Shown here in pieces: positions 42,529 to 50,843 of a stretch of 51,246 nt of DNA. A program made the position numbers and the translations under genes. The notes below the pieces were generated by a model. That model worked only from the letters and a program-made list of their open reading frames with translations. It searched no databases and was not told the DNA's origin. Source of the DNA: an uncultured Muribaculaceae bacterium (lineage in GTDB: Bacteria > Bacteroidota > Bacteroidia > Bacteroidales > Muribaculaceae); the NCBI GenBank assembly GCA_910577355.1, contig CAJTMY010000019.1, forward strand, positions 1 through 51,246, in the 5' to 3' direction. Each line of letters starts with the position of its first letter. Position 1 is the first letter of the stretch.

Positions 42529-42705
42529 TAACTTTGCAACCGCATACCGCATTGCAGACCACGCCGGTAGGGAAGGGTTAATCCGAGCCTATCCCCGGAC
42601 GGGGGTTAAGTGCGGCGGGATGTATGAACATAATAAGAAAGCGTTTATCCGCGCTGATTCTTGACCGTCTGAAATTCTCGCAAGAGTTGGGAGGGATTAT
42701 TTGAA
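42529..42705 (+). other. orphan promoter with structured leader and short interrupted frame
   Basis: TAACTTTG at 42529-42536 is a good -7 box. It is followed by about 80 GC-rich bases that can fold (for example CCGCAT with GTGCGG), then an ATG at 42625 opening a 26-codon frame that begins MNIIRKRLSALIL and stops at TGA 42703-42705. It looks like the 5' end of a chromosomal gene cut by the accessory element, or a small RNA gene. Nothing else is seen in 42410-42845. Confidence 0.35.
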
Positions 42706-42847
42706 TATTTGCTGTCTTTTTCTTTTCGCTGTTAATCAGCGGATTATGCAATTTTGATTTTGGCTGGAATTGGGGTGATTTGAGGGAATTTTCGCATTCA
42801 GTACACAATTTGTACGATTCAGTTGTTAATAGTTGTATAGGGCGATT

Positions 42848-42877
42848 TTTGCGGATTATGAGTTCGCACTAACTTTG
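42848..42877 (+). promoter_or_regulatory. integrase promoter
   Basis: TTTG at 42848-42851 and TAACTTTG at 42870-42877 are 18 bases apart. The integrase ATG is 26 bases downstream. Confidence 0.65.
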
Positions 42878-42902
42878 CGTATAAACACAAAATTAGGCTC
42901 TT

Positions 42903-44147
42903 ATGGCAAAAATCGAAACAAAGAACAAACAGAATCCAAAACTCGTTCAGACTGTCCTCAAAGACGGTCGGGCAAGTCTTGCCCTTGAGTATTATCTCGG
43001 TCGCTCTGAATCGCCTGTTGTCGATGACGAGGGCAATCAGGTATTCTACACAACCGGGGCAATGGTCGGTAAGCCGAAATACAAAATCAAGCATAACCGT
43101 AAGCGCGAAAATCTGAATCTTTACATTTGGGTTCATCCGCGCTCACCACAGGAACGCACACAGAATCGCAATACTCTCGCACTTGCCGAGAAGATACGGT
43201 TTGAGCGTGAACAAGAATTCCTTGAAGACCGCGAAGGATATCGGCTGAAAAAGGATAAGGAGGTGGACTTGCTCCGCTACTTTCGTAAGCATCGGGAAGA
43301 TGAGGTGTATGCCCGTTCAACCCGTATCGGCTTAGGCACGGCATACCGCCGTTTCATAGACTATCTCGGCAGTATGCCAAGATATAAGAAGTATGTCGAT
43401 TTCCTCCGTATGGATTTGTTGACTCCTGAAATGGTCAGCGGATATGTAGAGTATCTGAAAAAGGTATCTATCGGCGACGGTGGTGCGCGAACATACGGAC
43501 TGTTCAAGAAAGTCATCACCACAGCCGTGGAAGAAGGGTTGATGAAAAAGAATCCGTGCAAGGGTATCGCAATGCGCAAGGATGCCTATGCAATCAAGAA
43601 GCAGATTCTGACGCTTGACGAGATAAGGCAACTTGCCTCTACACCTTTCGTCGGGAGCTATCCCGACATAAGGCGAGCGTTCCTATTCAGCCTCTATACA
43701 GGTATCAGATGGCGTGATGTGAGTCGGCTCACACATGAGAATGTGGATTTGGCCTCCGGCTTGCTGAAATTCGAGCAGAGCAAGATTGCAGGGCGCAGCA
43801 AAAGCAGCAGTGTGGTAACGCCGTTAAGTCCGATGCTGCATAAGATTATCGAAGAACCGAAAGTGCAGGGAGATTGCAGACAACTTATTTTCTCGCTGCC
43901 TACATGGTCAACTTGCGTGAAGCAGTTGGATGCTTGGGTAAAGGCGGCAGGAATAGGAAAGCATATCACATGGCATTGCGCGCGCCACTCTTTCGCTGTG
44001 AACATTCTCAATGGAGGAGCGAATATCAAGACGGTGCAATCGTTGATGGGTCACGCCAGCATAGAAATGACGGAAAAATATCTGCGTGTTGTCGATGAAC
44101 TGAAACACAAGGCAATCAACAGCCTCCCGGAACTAGATTACGAGTGA
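42903..44147 (+). CDS. tyrosine-type site-specific integrase
   Basis: The 414-residue recombinase has an N-terminal arm-type DNA-binding region (residues about 10-110), a SAM-like core-binding domain (120-225) and a catalytic domain with the full set of active residues. These are Arg 269 (LYTGIRWRDVSRL), Lys in the beta-hairpin near 294-300, His 358 and Arg 361 (TWHCARHSF), His 384 (LMGHASIEMT) and Tyr 393. It matches integrases of Bacteroidales integrative and mobilisable elements. It probably marks one end of the accessory region that carries the methyltransferase operon; attachment sites were not identified. Confidence 0.93.
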   Translation: MAKIETKNKQNPKLVQTVLKDGRASLALEYYLGRSESPVVDDEGNQVFYTTGAMVGKPKYKIKHNRKRENLNLYIWVHPRSPQERTQNRNTLALAEKIRFEREQEFLEDREGYRLKKDKEVDLLRYFRKHREDEVYARSTRIGLGTAYRRFIDYLGSMPRYKKYVDFLRMDLLTPEMVSGYVEYLKKVSIGDGGARTYGLFKKVITTAVEEGLMKKNPCKGIAMRKDAYAIKKQILTLDEIRQLASTPFVGSYPDIRRAFLFSLYTGIRWRDVSRLTHENVDLASGLLKFEQSKIAGRSKSSSVVTPLSPMLHKIIEEPKVQGDCRQLIFSLPTWSTCVKQLDAWVKAAGIGKHITWHCARHSFAVNILNGGANIKTVQSLMGHASIEMTEKYLRVVDELKHKAINSLPELDYE

Positions 44148-44149
44148 TA

Positions 44150-44199
44150 ATGCACTGACAGCATATTGGCATAAATATGGCAGTATGTTGTCAGTGCAT
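44150..44199 (+). terminator. long hairpin immediately after the integrase gene
   Basis: 44150-44169 pairs with 44181-44199 with two or three mismatches. It begins two bases after the stop codon. There is no T-run, so it may be a terminator, an RNA stabiliser or an inverted site. Confidence 0.5.
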
Positions 44200-44419
44200 C
44201 CGTCTCAGTTTGGTTGTTCTACATCTGAAATCGCCCTATAATCAATCGAACATTACTAACCGGTCGTGCAATCTTCGTCACTCCAAGACAATGTTTGCAC
44301 GGCCTCTTCATATCCAATTTGTAGAGCAACATTGCAATGAGAAAAAAATGCTTTGCAAAGATGGAGTGTGAAAAATCGGCAATGGGGATTACGACTTTGG
44401 AGTAAGACCAACCTAACAT

Positions 44420-44478
44420 TCGGCAAGGGTTTTGAGCAGCTAAATCAATTTCGCGCTGCTCAAAACATACCTTGCCGA
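44420..44478. repeat. large inverted repeat in gene-free DNA
   Basis: 44420-44440 pairs with 44455-44478: 8 and 12 bp of perfect pairing separated by a three-base bulge. A smaller hairpin is at 44568-44589. I see no supported gene from 44148 to 45485; this stretch holds hairpins, the octamer array and the leader of the next operon. Confidence 0.65.
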
Positions 44479-44764
44479 TTCTTGAGAATCTCGTTGCGGA
44501 TGAGACAATTAGTTGAAGACTAAACAACACCGAATTAGAGTGGCTTTCAGGCAGAGAAGATGTCTTTAACCGAGATAATGCCCTCGGTTCAATAGGTCTG
44601 CGATTCAATATGGGCAGAATCATACTCTTTGCGATGAAGAAATGATAAATCTCGGCGAGATATAGTTGATAATACAACAGCAGATATACAATATTCTCAA
44701 TAAGGCAAGTGGGTTAATTGCCATTACGATAGCCAGTTATAGATTGAATCCTTGATTGCAAGTA

Positions 44765-45084
44765 GACTGTAATGATGCAATGACATAGTTATTCATTGAC
44801 GGACTGACGTATGATTGTCATGACGTATTTATGGACTAATGTCATGACGTAATGATGTACTGACGTATGAACATATAGAAGTATTGATGTAAGATTGTAT
44901 TGAAATATGAATGTACTGACAGATGGAATATCTGGACGTTTGAACAAATGATTAGATGATTGAGTGATTGAATGACTAATCATCTAAATGATTTGATGAC
45001 TGAATGATTAAATGACAAAGTGATTAATCACTTAAATGATTGAATGATTAGTCATTTGAACGACTGATTGACTGAATGGTCACC
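44765..45084 (+). repeat. degenerate tandem array with strict 8-bp register (about 40 units)
   Basis: Cutting the sequence every eight bases from 44797 gives 36 consecutive octamers, of which 22 start with TGA and 28 have A at position 7. The left half (44797-44940) is mostly like TGACGTAT, TGATGTAC, GATTGTAT; the right half (44941-45076) like TGATTGAA, TGATTAAA, TGACTGAA. The phase is kept without insertions. Two more TGA units precede it (44773, 44781). Dyads occur inside: GTCATGAC at 44817 and 44841 (24 bp apart), a perfect 14-bp palindrome at 45019-45032, and a 13-bp inverted pair at 44971-44983 and 45044-45056. TGA stops occur in all plus frames, so it is not coding on that strand. Confidence 0.85.
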
Positions 45085-45323
45085 CAGAGGATTAATCATA
45101 AAACCAGCCTATGAAAGCTCAATGAAACGAGCGTCCCATGCTGTCTTTGATTTTTCATTTTGAAACTATATTTTCTAGGGCAGCTTTAGAGCCAATAGCA
45201 CCCAAAACCACTTTTCGGCCTATGTTTCGGTAAAATGATGAAACTTAGGAGATTTTGCAGCTTTTGTGGGTGCGAGCTAAAATTAAATTTGCGATTCTCG
45301 ATGGAATGAAGCGAAATTTTTTG

Positions 45324-45352
45324 TAACTTTGCAATCTACTATGCGCAGTAGA
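45324..45352 (+). promoter_or_regulatory. promoter and dyad of the restriction-modification operon
   Basis: TAACTTTG at 45324-45331 is the -7 box. A dyad TCTACT-N6-AGTAGA at 45335-45352 covers the expected start of transcription and could be an operator. Confidence 0.55.
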
Positions 45353-45396
45353 CTGACAAAGACCACGACATGATAAAATAGATTATCTCAACATAT

Positions 45397-45466
45397 AAAG
45401 GAGCTTCCTTGTAGTCGCATAAAGGCTTGGTCGCCTGTCAGAACTATAAGGAGGCTCTTTTGTTTT
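45397..45466 (+). terminator. terminator-like attenuator in the leader of the methyltransferase operon
   Basis: 45401-45415 pairs with 45443-45457 (15 positions, two G-U-type pairs). The stem can extend through 45397-45400 with 45458-45461 and is followed by TTTTGTTTT. It ends about 20 bases before the GTG start. A competing helix is possible between 45351-45365 and 45428-45441, which would exclude the terminator stem. Confidence 0.55.
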
Positions 45467-45485
45467 CGCCAAAGGAAGTCTTACC

Positions 45486-48056
45486 GTGAGCAAAAAGACG
45501 AAAACATACGACATACCCGATGAGGTAGCCGAAGCGATTGTCGCAGAGAAAAAGTCACTCTACGGCATAAAATCTTATGTCAGTCTGTTCAGCAGTGCCG
45601 GTATAGGTTGCTATGGCTTCAAAGAGGCAGGGTATAGTTGTATTGCCACGGTTGAATTATTAGAACGTCGCTTGAAGATTCAGAAGTACAACGACAAATG
45701 TATGTTGTCATCCGGCTACATTTGTGGTGACATGACTCTTCCAGAAACAAAAGATAAAGTTTTTCATGAATTGAAAGTATGGAAGGAATGCTTTGGCGTT
45801 GATGATTTAGACGTTCTGATTGCAACTCCGCCATGTCAAGGAATGTCCGTTGCCAATCATAAGAAAGGTGATGAACTTAAGCGAAATTCCTTGGTCGTAG
45901 AATCCATAAAGATAACTCAGGAGGTAAAGCCCAAATTCTTTATCTTTGAAAATGTCCGTGCATTCTTAAATTCAATATGTACAGATATTGATGGAAAGGA
46001 TAAGACAATTCAAGAGGCAATCTCTATGAATTTAGGCGGTCATTACAATATCCTTTATAGGATTGTGAATTTCAAAGATTATGGTTGCCCGTCAAGCAGA
46101 ACGAGAACACTTGTTATAGGTGTTAGAAAGGATTTACAAGACATCGCTCCATTTGATATTTTTCCTACACAGGCAGCAGAAAAGACACTTAGAGAAACGA
46201 TTGGACATCTCCCTTCGCTTACTGTGATGGGAGAGATTTCCTCCGATGACATATATCATAATTTCAGAAAATATGCGCCTCATATGGAGTCGTGGATTTC
46301 TGAAATTAAGGAGGGGCAATCGGCATTTGACAATGAAGATATTACAAGAATACCTCATACGGTCAAGAATGGTGTTGTTGTCTATAATGCCAAGAAAAAT
46401 GGCGATAAATATACACGACAGTATTGGGATAAAGTTGCGCCCTGTATCCATACTCGCAATGACATTATGGCGAGTCAAAATACTGTTCATCCAACCGACA
46501 ACCGCGTATTTAGTATTCGGGAAGTAATGCTTATGATGTCAGTCCCTTATTCTTTCCAGTGGACTGATATACCATTAGACCAGTTAAATGCTCTCCCAAT
46601 AAAAGAAAAGCAGGCTTTTCTTAAAAGGGAGGAAATGAACATAAGGCAAAATCTTGGAGAAGCTGTTCCGACGATTATATTTAGACAAATAGCTAACAAA
46701 ATTCGTAAATATCTTGAACGTCCAACTTTTACAAATGCTGATGCGCTTGCATTAGTAAAAGAAAACCAATTAGGGACTCCAGAACGAATAATTAGATATA
46801 TTCGTCAAAGTAAGGCATCTTTCTCTCGTCTTTCTCGAATAGTAGAAATGGCAAATTCAGAGAGGGATAACACTGCTGCATATTATACTCGCCAAGATAT
46901 TTGTTTCAGCATTGTCAATAACTTGCCAGAAGCAAAAAACTTTACTACACTATCTATTTTGGAGCCTTCAATCGGCGTGGGGAATTTTTTGCCCGCTTTA
47001 ATTGATAGATATGCGAATGTTTCTAATGTAACGATTGATGTTGTGGATATAAATCCTACCTCAATACTATTGCTAAAAGAAATGCTCCAGCATATCAATA
47101 TTCCAGCCAATGTCAAGATTAATTTTATTGAGGGCGATTTCTTGTTACTTGAGTTTGATAAAAAATACGATATTGTAATTGGCAATCCCCCTTACATGAA
47201 ATTGATCAAAGAGAAATCTTTGGCTACCAAATATAAGGCTGATGCAATCAATAAAGATACAAATAATATATTTGCATTCTTTGTGGAAAAAGCCATAAAG
47301 TTGGGTTCATATGTTTCTCTAATAGTTCCTAAAAGCATAATAAATGCGCCGGAATTCAATAAAACTCGTGAGATAATGAATTCTTATTCAATATCCCATA
47401 TTATTGATTTTGGAGAAAAGGCATTCAAAGGTGTTAAAATTGAAACTGTATCATTTACAATAAATACTAATAGAAAATCTGACGAAACTTTGATTTATTC
47501 ATATATCAATAATTCAGTTCGTCGGCTTTCGCAAAAGTATATTACTGATTCTACGTTCCCTTATTGGCTTCTTTATCGAAATGAGGATTTCGATATGATA
47601 GCCAATTCTATGACTTTTGGCATTTTTAAATCATATAGAGACAGGGTAATCACCAAGGCTGTTACAAAACCGAAAGGAAAATTTCGGGTTCTTAAATCAA
47701 AGAATATAGGTAATAATGAGATTATTGACATTCCTGATTATGATTGTTATGTAGATGATGTTTCATCTTTCGATGTGTCAAAATTTCTGAATCATACGGA
47801 GTGTGTATTACTCCCGAACTTAACGTATAATCCAAGAGCTTGTTTTTTACCAACGGATTGCATCGCAGACGGTTCTGTTGCTATTTTATCCTTATCAGAT
47901 CCTAAAGAAACAATCACGGCAAAAGATCTTGAATTTTATGCCACTGATGATTTTATCCAATTTTACGCCATAGCGCGAAACTTGGGTACACGTTCTTTGA
48001 ACATTGACAATAATTCCGTATTTTTCTTTGGAAAACAAATAAATGCAGAATCATGA
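45486..48056 (+). CDS. fused C5-cytosine and N6-adenine DNA methyltransferase (856 aa)
   Basis: Two complete methyltransferases are in one chain. The first (residues about 28-410) is a C5-cytosine enzyme: motif I SLFSSAGIGCYGFKEAG, catalytic Pro-Cys-Gln at 116-118, Glu-Asn-Val at 155-157, motif VIII GCPSSRTRTLVIGV, motifs IX-X at about 330-405. The second (about 465-856) is an N6-adenine enzyme: motif I ILEPSIGVGNFLPAL at 491-505 and catalytic NPPY at 567-570, followed by a target-recognition-like C terminus. The start is a GTG at 45486; no in-frame ATG occurs before residue 73, inside the first domain. Type IIS systems recognising asymmetric sites are known to protect one strand with m5C and the other with m6A; this fusion suits such a site. 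The AT-rich composition differs from the chromosome. The stop overlaps the nuclease gene. Confidence 0.92.
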   Translation: MSKKTKTYDIPDEVAEAIVAEKKSLYGIKSYVSLFSSAGIGCYGFKEAGYSCIATVELLERRLKIQKYNDKCMLSSGYICGDMTLPETKDKVFHELKVWKECFGVDDLDVLIATPPCQGMSVANHKKGDELKRNSLVVESIKITQEVKPKFFIFENVRAFLNSICTDIDGKDKTIQEAISMNLGGHYNILYRIVNFKDYGCPSSRTRTLVIGVRKDLQDIAPFDIFPTQAAEKTLRETIGHLPSLTVMGEISSDDIYHNFRKYAPHMESWISEIKEGQSAFDNEDITRIPHTVKNGVVVYNAKKNGDKYTRQYWDKVAPCIHTRNDIMASQNTVHPTDNRVFSIREVMLMMSVPYSFQWTDIPLDQLNALPIKEKQAFLKREEMNIRQNLGEAVPTIIFRQIANKIRKYLERPTFTNADALALVKENQLGTPERIIRYIRQSKASFSRLSRIVEMANSERDNTAAYYTRQDICFSIVNNLPEAKNFTTLSILEPSIGVGNFLPALIDRYANVSNVTIDVVDINPTSILLLKEMLQHINIPANVKINFIEGDFLLLEFDKKYDIVIGNPPYMKLIKEKSLATKYKADAINKDTNNIFAFFVEKAIKLGSYVSLIVPKSIINAPEFNKTREIMNSYSISHIIDFGEKAFKGVKIETVSFTINTNRKSDETLIYSYINNSVRRLSQKYITDSTFPYWLLYRNEDFDMIANSMTFGIFKSYRDRVITKAVTKPKGKFRVLKSKNIGNNEIIDIPDYDCYVDDVSSFDVSKFLNHTECVLLPNLTYNPRACFLPTDCIADGSVAILSLSDPKETITAKDLEFYATDDFIQFYAIARNLGTRSLNIDNNSVFFFGKQINAES

Positions 48057-49228
48057 GAGAAGCAATAAACGAATATTTGAACGAGTTTGATTTCGACATA
48101 CGAAAGTCGCATGATTCGAGGTACGTTGACCAAAAGTGTACGCCGGACATCGTTTGTTTCTTGGCAGACTGCATACTAAACATCGTAGCCTCTCACCCAA
48201 CATTTACGGCTAATGACATTTGGCAAAGTCAATATTTCAAACATAATTGTCGAGTGGTATTCAATAAGCCGTATGCTGATGACAAAAGGGCAAAGAATGA
48301 ATACAACAAATGGTTCTCGCAGCCATTAAAGCTATTCCATACAGCCGGGATTCTTGATGCGAATTCCTCGACACGTCCAACCACATACTCAATAAAGAAT
48401 GAGGAGTTATTGGATTATATTTCCCGACGTGAAAGAAACTCATATAACTTCCTATATTGTTACTTTTCAAAGGTTTTAAAAGATAGTGGTTTTTGGAGAT
48501 ATTTTGAAGAATACTTGCATAATGTAACCGATAATCGTGTTGCTGCCAAAAACGAATTATATGATAGGTATTATCGTTTGATAAGCGGTAATACTCCAAC
48601 ACAATCCAAATTAGACATATATCGAATGTTCCACAAGGTGCTGAATGTGTTGGCAGCTGAACACAATGTCCCCGGCAGCAGTGGGAAAGAGGCTCGAATG
48701 TTCTCCGATTTAATGTACAACCGTAAGAATTGGCGGGATTTGAACAAGGAGAAATCAGTTACACGTCAAGAAGCGGCCGAGGAACAAATTGACGAACAAC
48801 AAGAAGCCTATAATTCTTACTACGTTCAAAAAGCTACGAATCTGCTGAAGAAGATTCAGAAAGAGAGCGAGGTGCATGATTCGTGGGCAAATGGGTCAGC
48901 GACTCACGCTCACCATATCTTCCCGAAAGCACAGTATCCTCAAATTGCGCACTATATTGAGAATCTTATTATGCTTACAGCAACTCAGCATAACACCAAA
49001 GCGCATCCAAATAACAACACCCAAATGATTGACAGGGATTATCAGTTAGTATGTCTATTGGCGAAAGCTGATACAATTGAACAATCGTTAAGACGAGTGG
49101 GCGAAAAGTATTATCGTAAAGAATCATTTGTGTTTGTTATAAATTCAGGTCTTAAGTCAGATTTAAGTGTCAATTACTCTTTCAATGAAATCAAGAATCG
49201 GCTAATTAAAATTTACAACATAGCATAA
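48053..49228 (+). CDS. HNH restriction endonuclease, probable partner of the fused methyltransferase
   Basis: This 391-residue protein starts within the methyltransferase stop (ATGA overlap). The C-terminal HNH core is clear: HAHHIFPKAQYPQ at 285-297, then ENLIMLTATQHNTKAH at 303-318, with the His-His, Asn and His ligands of a beta-beta-alpha-metal nuclease. The N-terminal 200 residues contain a probable winged-helix region (FTANDIWQSQYFKHN; KLFHTAGILDANSSTRPTTY) that may read the DNA site. Residues about 237-275 are a Glu/Gln-rich helix. Context makes it the cutting enzyme of a type II, perhaps IIS, system. I cannot name the recognition sequence. Confidence 0.85.
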   Translation: MREAINEYLNEFDFDIRKSHDSRYVDQKCTPDIVCFLADCILNIVASHPTFTANDIWQSQYFKHNCRVVFNKPYADDKRAKNEYNKWFSQPLKLFHTAGILDANSSTRPTTYSIKNEELLDYISRRERNSYNFLYCYFSKVLKDSGFWRYFEEYLHNVTDNRVAAKNELYDRYYRLISGNTPTQSKLDIYRMFHKVLNVLAAEHNVPGSSGKEARMFSDLMYNRKNWRDLNKEKSVTRQEAAEEQIDEQQEAYNSYYVQKATNLLKKIQKESEVHDSWANGSATHAHHIFPKAQYPQIAHYIENLIMLTATQHNTKAHPNNNTQMIDRDYQLVCLLAKADTIEQSLRRVGEKYYRKESFVFVINSGLKSDLSVNYSFNEIKNRLIKIYNIA

Positions 49229-49241
49229 CATACTAATCTAT

Positions 49242-49859
49242 ATGGGTAGGTTACCGCTCTCTTATTTTCAAACAAAAACTCAGGAGGACGTTGAACGTCT
49301 TGTGGGTTATTTGTCTGTCTTAAAACCAAAAGAGCGTTATACGTTTAAAGATTGTATAGAAAAATTTAAAACTGATGAATTAAAAATTAAATTTTGCCAA
49401 TTGTGTTTTGAACGTGGTATTTATCCAAATTCAGCCGTAGATATTTTGCAGGTACTCAAAAGAATTGAGCTAACTCGATCTACAAAAGCTGAAATATATG
49501 AATTTACTGAGCGACCTAAAGGCTATGACAAGTATGAAACAGAAAGAGCCAAGCAAAAAAGAAAAGAGATAAGGAATGCAATAAAAAAACGACAGCAAAT
49601 AGAGAAAGGGTTAATGCTTAATTCACAACTCTCAAACTTACAAAATTGCTCATACGAGAGAAATACAGATTTGCCAAACGTCCATGTTGGCTCGGTTTTC
49701 TCTGTTGAATATAGGCCACCTATAATTGCTGAAAACATACTTGCGATAAATTTCAAAGTGTCACAAGGTGAAATAAGATACGGGGAATATGTGTTACGCT
49801 CCGTAAGGATTAAGCCAATATCATCTAAAATATTATCACAAATAGTAGTGGTGCGATAA
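49242..49859 (+). CDS. unrecognised third protein of the restriction-modification operon (205 aa)
   Basis: It begins 13 bases after the nuclease gene and is AT-rich like its neighbours, so it is probably in the same operon. The N-terminal half looks helical (MGRLPLSYFQTKTQEDVERL; KPKERYTFKDCIEKFKTDEL) and could hold a small DNA- or protein-binding domain. Residues about 96-125 are a strongly basic helix (YETERAKQKRKEIRNAIKKR). The C-terminal 60 residues look beta-rich (GSVFSVEYRPPIIAENILAI; YGEYVLRSVRIKP). No catalytic motif is apparent. It could be a specificity or accessory factor, a controller or an unrelated passenger. Confidence 0.78.
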   Translation: MGRLPLSYFQTKTQEDVERLVGYLSVLKPKERYTFKDCIEKFKTDELKIKFCQLCFERGIYPNSAVDILQVLKRIELTRSTKAEIYEFTERPKGYDKYETERAKQKRKEIRNAIKKRQQIEKGLMLNSQLSNLQNCSYERNTDLPNVHVGSVFSVEYRPPIIAENILAINFKVSQGEIRYGEYVLRSVRIKPISSKILSQIVVVR

Positions 49860-49879
49860 AAATCCAGCCACTGTTATTA

Positions 49880-49893
49880 AAATACTAGTATTT
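49880..49893. repeat. 14-bp perfect palindrome after the operon
   Basis: AAATACTAGTATTT lies 20 bases after the stop of the third gene, between the operon and the IS4 transposase. It may be a terminator stem or part of an IS boundary. Confidence 0.4.
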
Positions 49894-49969
49894 AGTCAAA
49901 TACAAGAGTACATTGATTTTTTGATTTGAAATTGATTTATTAGTCTTGTTGTTCCAAAGCATCAAGATT

Positions 49970-50842
49970 ATGAATCAAGGTAAATTTGTGTTCTCTCAGG
50001 TCATCGAGTTTATACCACGTTACCAGTTTGACAAACTGGTAAAACAGTATAAAGGAGATTGGCACGCAAAGAATCTCAATAGTTACAACCACCTCCTTCA
50101 TCTGCTATTCGGGCAGTTGACGGGATGTGATTCGCTCCGGGATATCTGTCTGTGTCTGGATGCCCACTCAAAATTTCTATATCACCTCGGTTTTCGCAAA
50201 ACAGTGAACCACACCTCGTTGTCACGGGCAAACGAAAGTCGGGACTATCGAATTTTTGAAGGGTTAGGGACTTATCTCATCGGATTGGTAAGACCTATGT
50301 ATTCCAAGGTCAGGCTGTCCGAGATAACGATAGACAATGTAGTCTATGCGTTGGACTCCACTGCCATATCCACCAGCATAAAACTCGCGGCGTGGGCTTT
50401 GGGCAAATACAGCAAGGGAGCCGTCAAGATGCACACATTGCTTGATTTGCGAGGAAGCATCCCTGCCAATATCCATATTACTGATGGGAAATGGCATGAC
50501 AGTAACGAACTTGATATGCTCGCGCCGGAACCATTCGCTTTCTATGTGATGGACAAGGCTTATGTTGACTTCAAAGCTTTGTTCAAGTTCCATCAATCGC
50601 AGGCATTTTGGGTATCCCGTCCGAAAGAGAATATGAAATTTGCAACTGTCGAGCAAATGGAAATACCTGGCGATACGAAAACCGGTATCATAGAAGACTC
50701 GCGTATTCGTGTCGCCGGGTATAAGTCCAGCAGACTTTATCCGGAGGACATGAGATTTGTGCGAGTATATGACCCGGACAATGACACAATCGTAGATTTT
50801 ATTTCCAATAATTTTGAAGTCTGTGCATTGGAAATATCCAAC
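49970..50842 (+). pseudogene. IS4-family transposase, 3' end lost by an ISAs1 insertion
   Basis: The protein from MNQGKFVFSQVIEFIPRYQF is a typical Bacteroidetes IS4 transposase. It has the N-terminal DUF4372-like region, VYALDSTAI (first catalytic Asp), FYVMDKAYVDFKALFK (second Asp) and FISNNFEVCALEISN. Homology stops at codon 291 (50840-50842), just before the expected tyrosine/arginine/Glu/Lys motif that supplies the last catalytic residue. The frame then runs on for 17 meaningless codons into ISAs1 DNA. Family length is about 380 residues, so the enzyme is inactive. Confidence 0.88.
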
Positions 50843-50843
50843 C

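Noticed and set aside
42529..42625. tRNA or known structured RNA (tmRNA, RNase P) near the integrase as an attachment site
   Set aside because: No cloverleaf, anticodon loop or conserved T-arm could be read, and no tmRNA or RNase P core motifs were recognised.
44219..44677. Minus-strand frame of 152 codons between the integrase and the octamer array
   Set aside because: It crosses the large inverted repeat at 44420-44478 and the hairpin at 44568-44589, has no recognisable domain and no promoter box. More likely chance or a decayed sequence.
44789..44983. Minus-strand frame over the octamer array
   Set aside because: It is open only because the repeat's TGA becomes TCA on that strand; the periodic residues (YVMT, YVHT) are a by-product of the 8-bp unit.
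44765..45084. Array considered as a CRISPR
   Set aside because: Units are eight bases with no spacers, and no cas genes are present.
45486..49859. Type I, BREX or DISARM system
   Set aside because: No ATPase, helicase, specificity subunit or PglZ-like gene; the gene set is a methyltransferase fusion, an HNH nuclease and one unknown.
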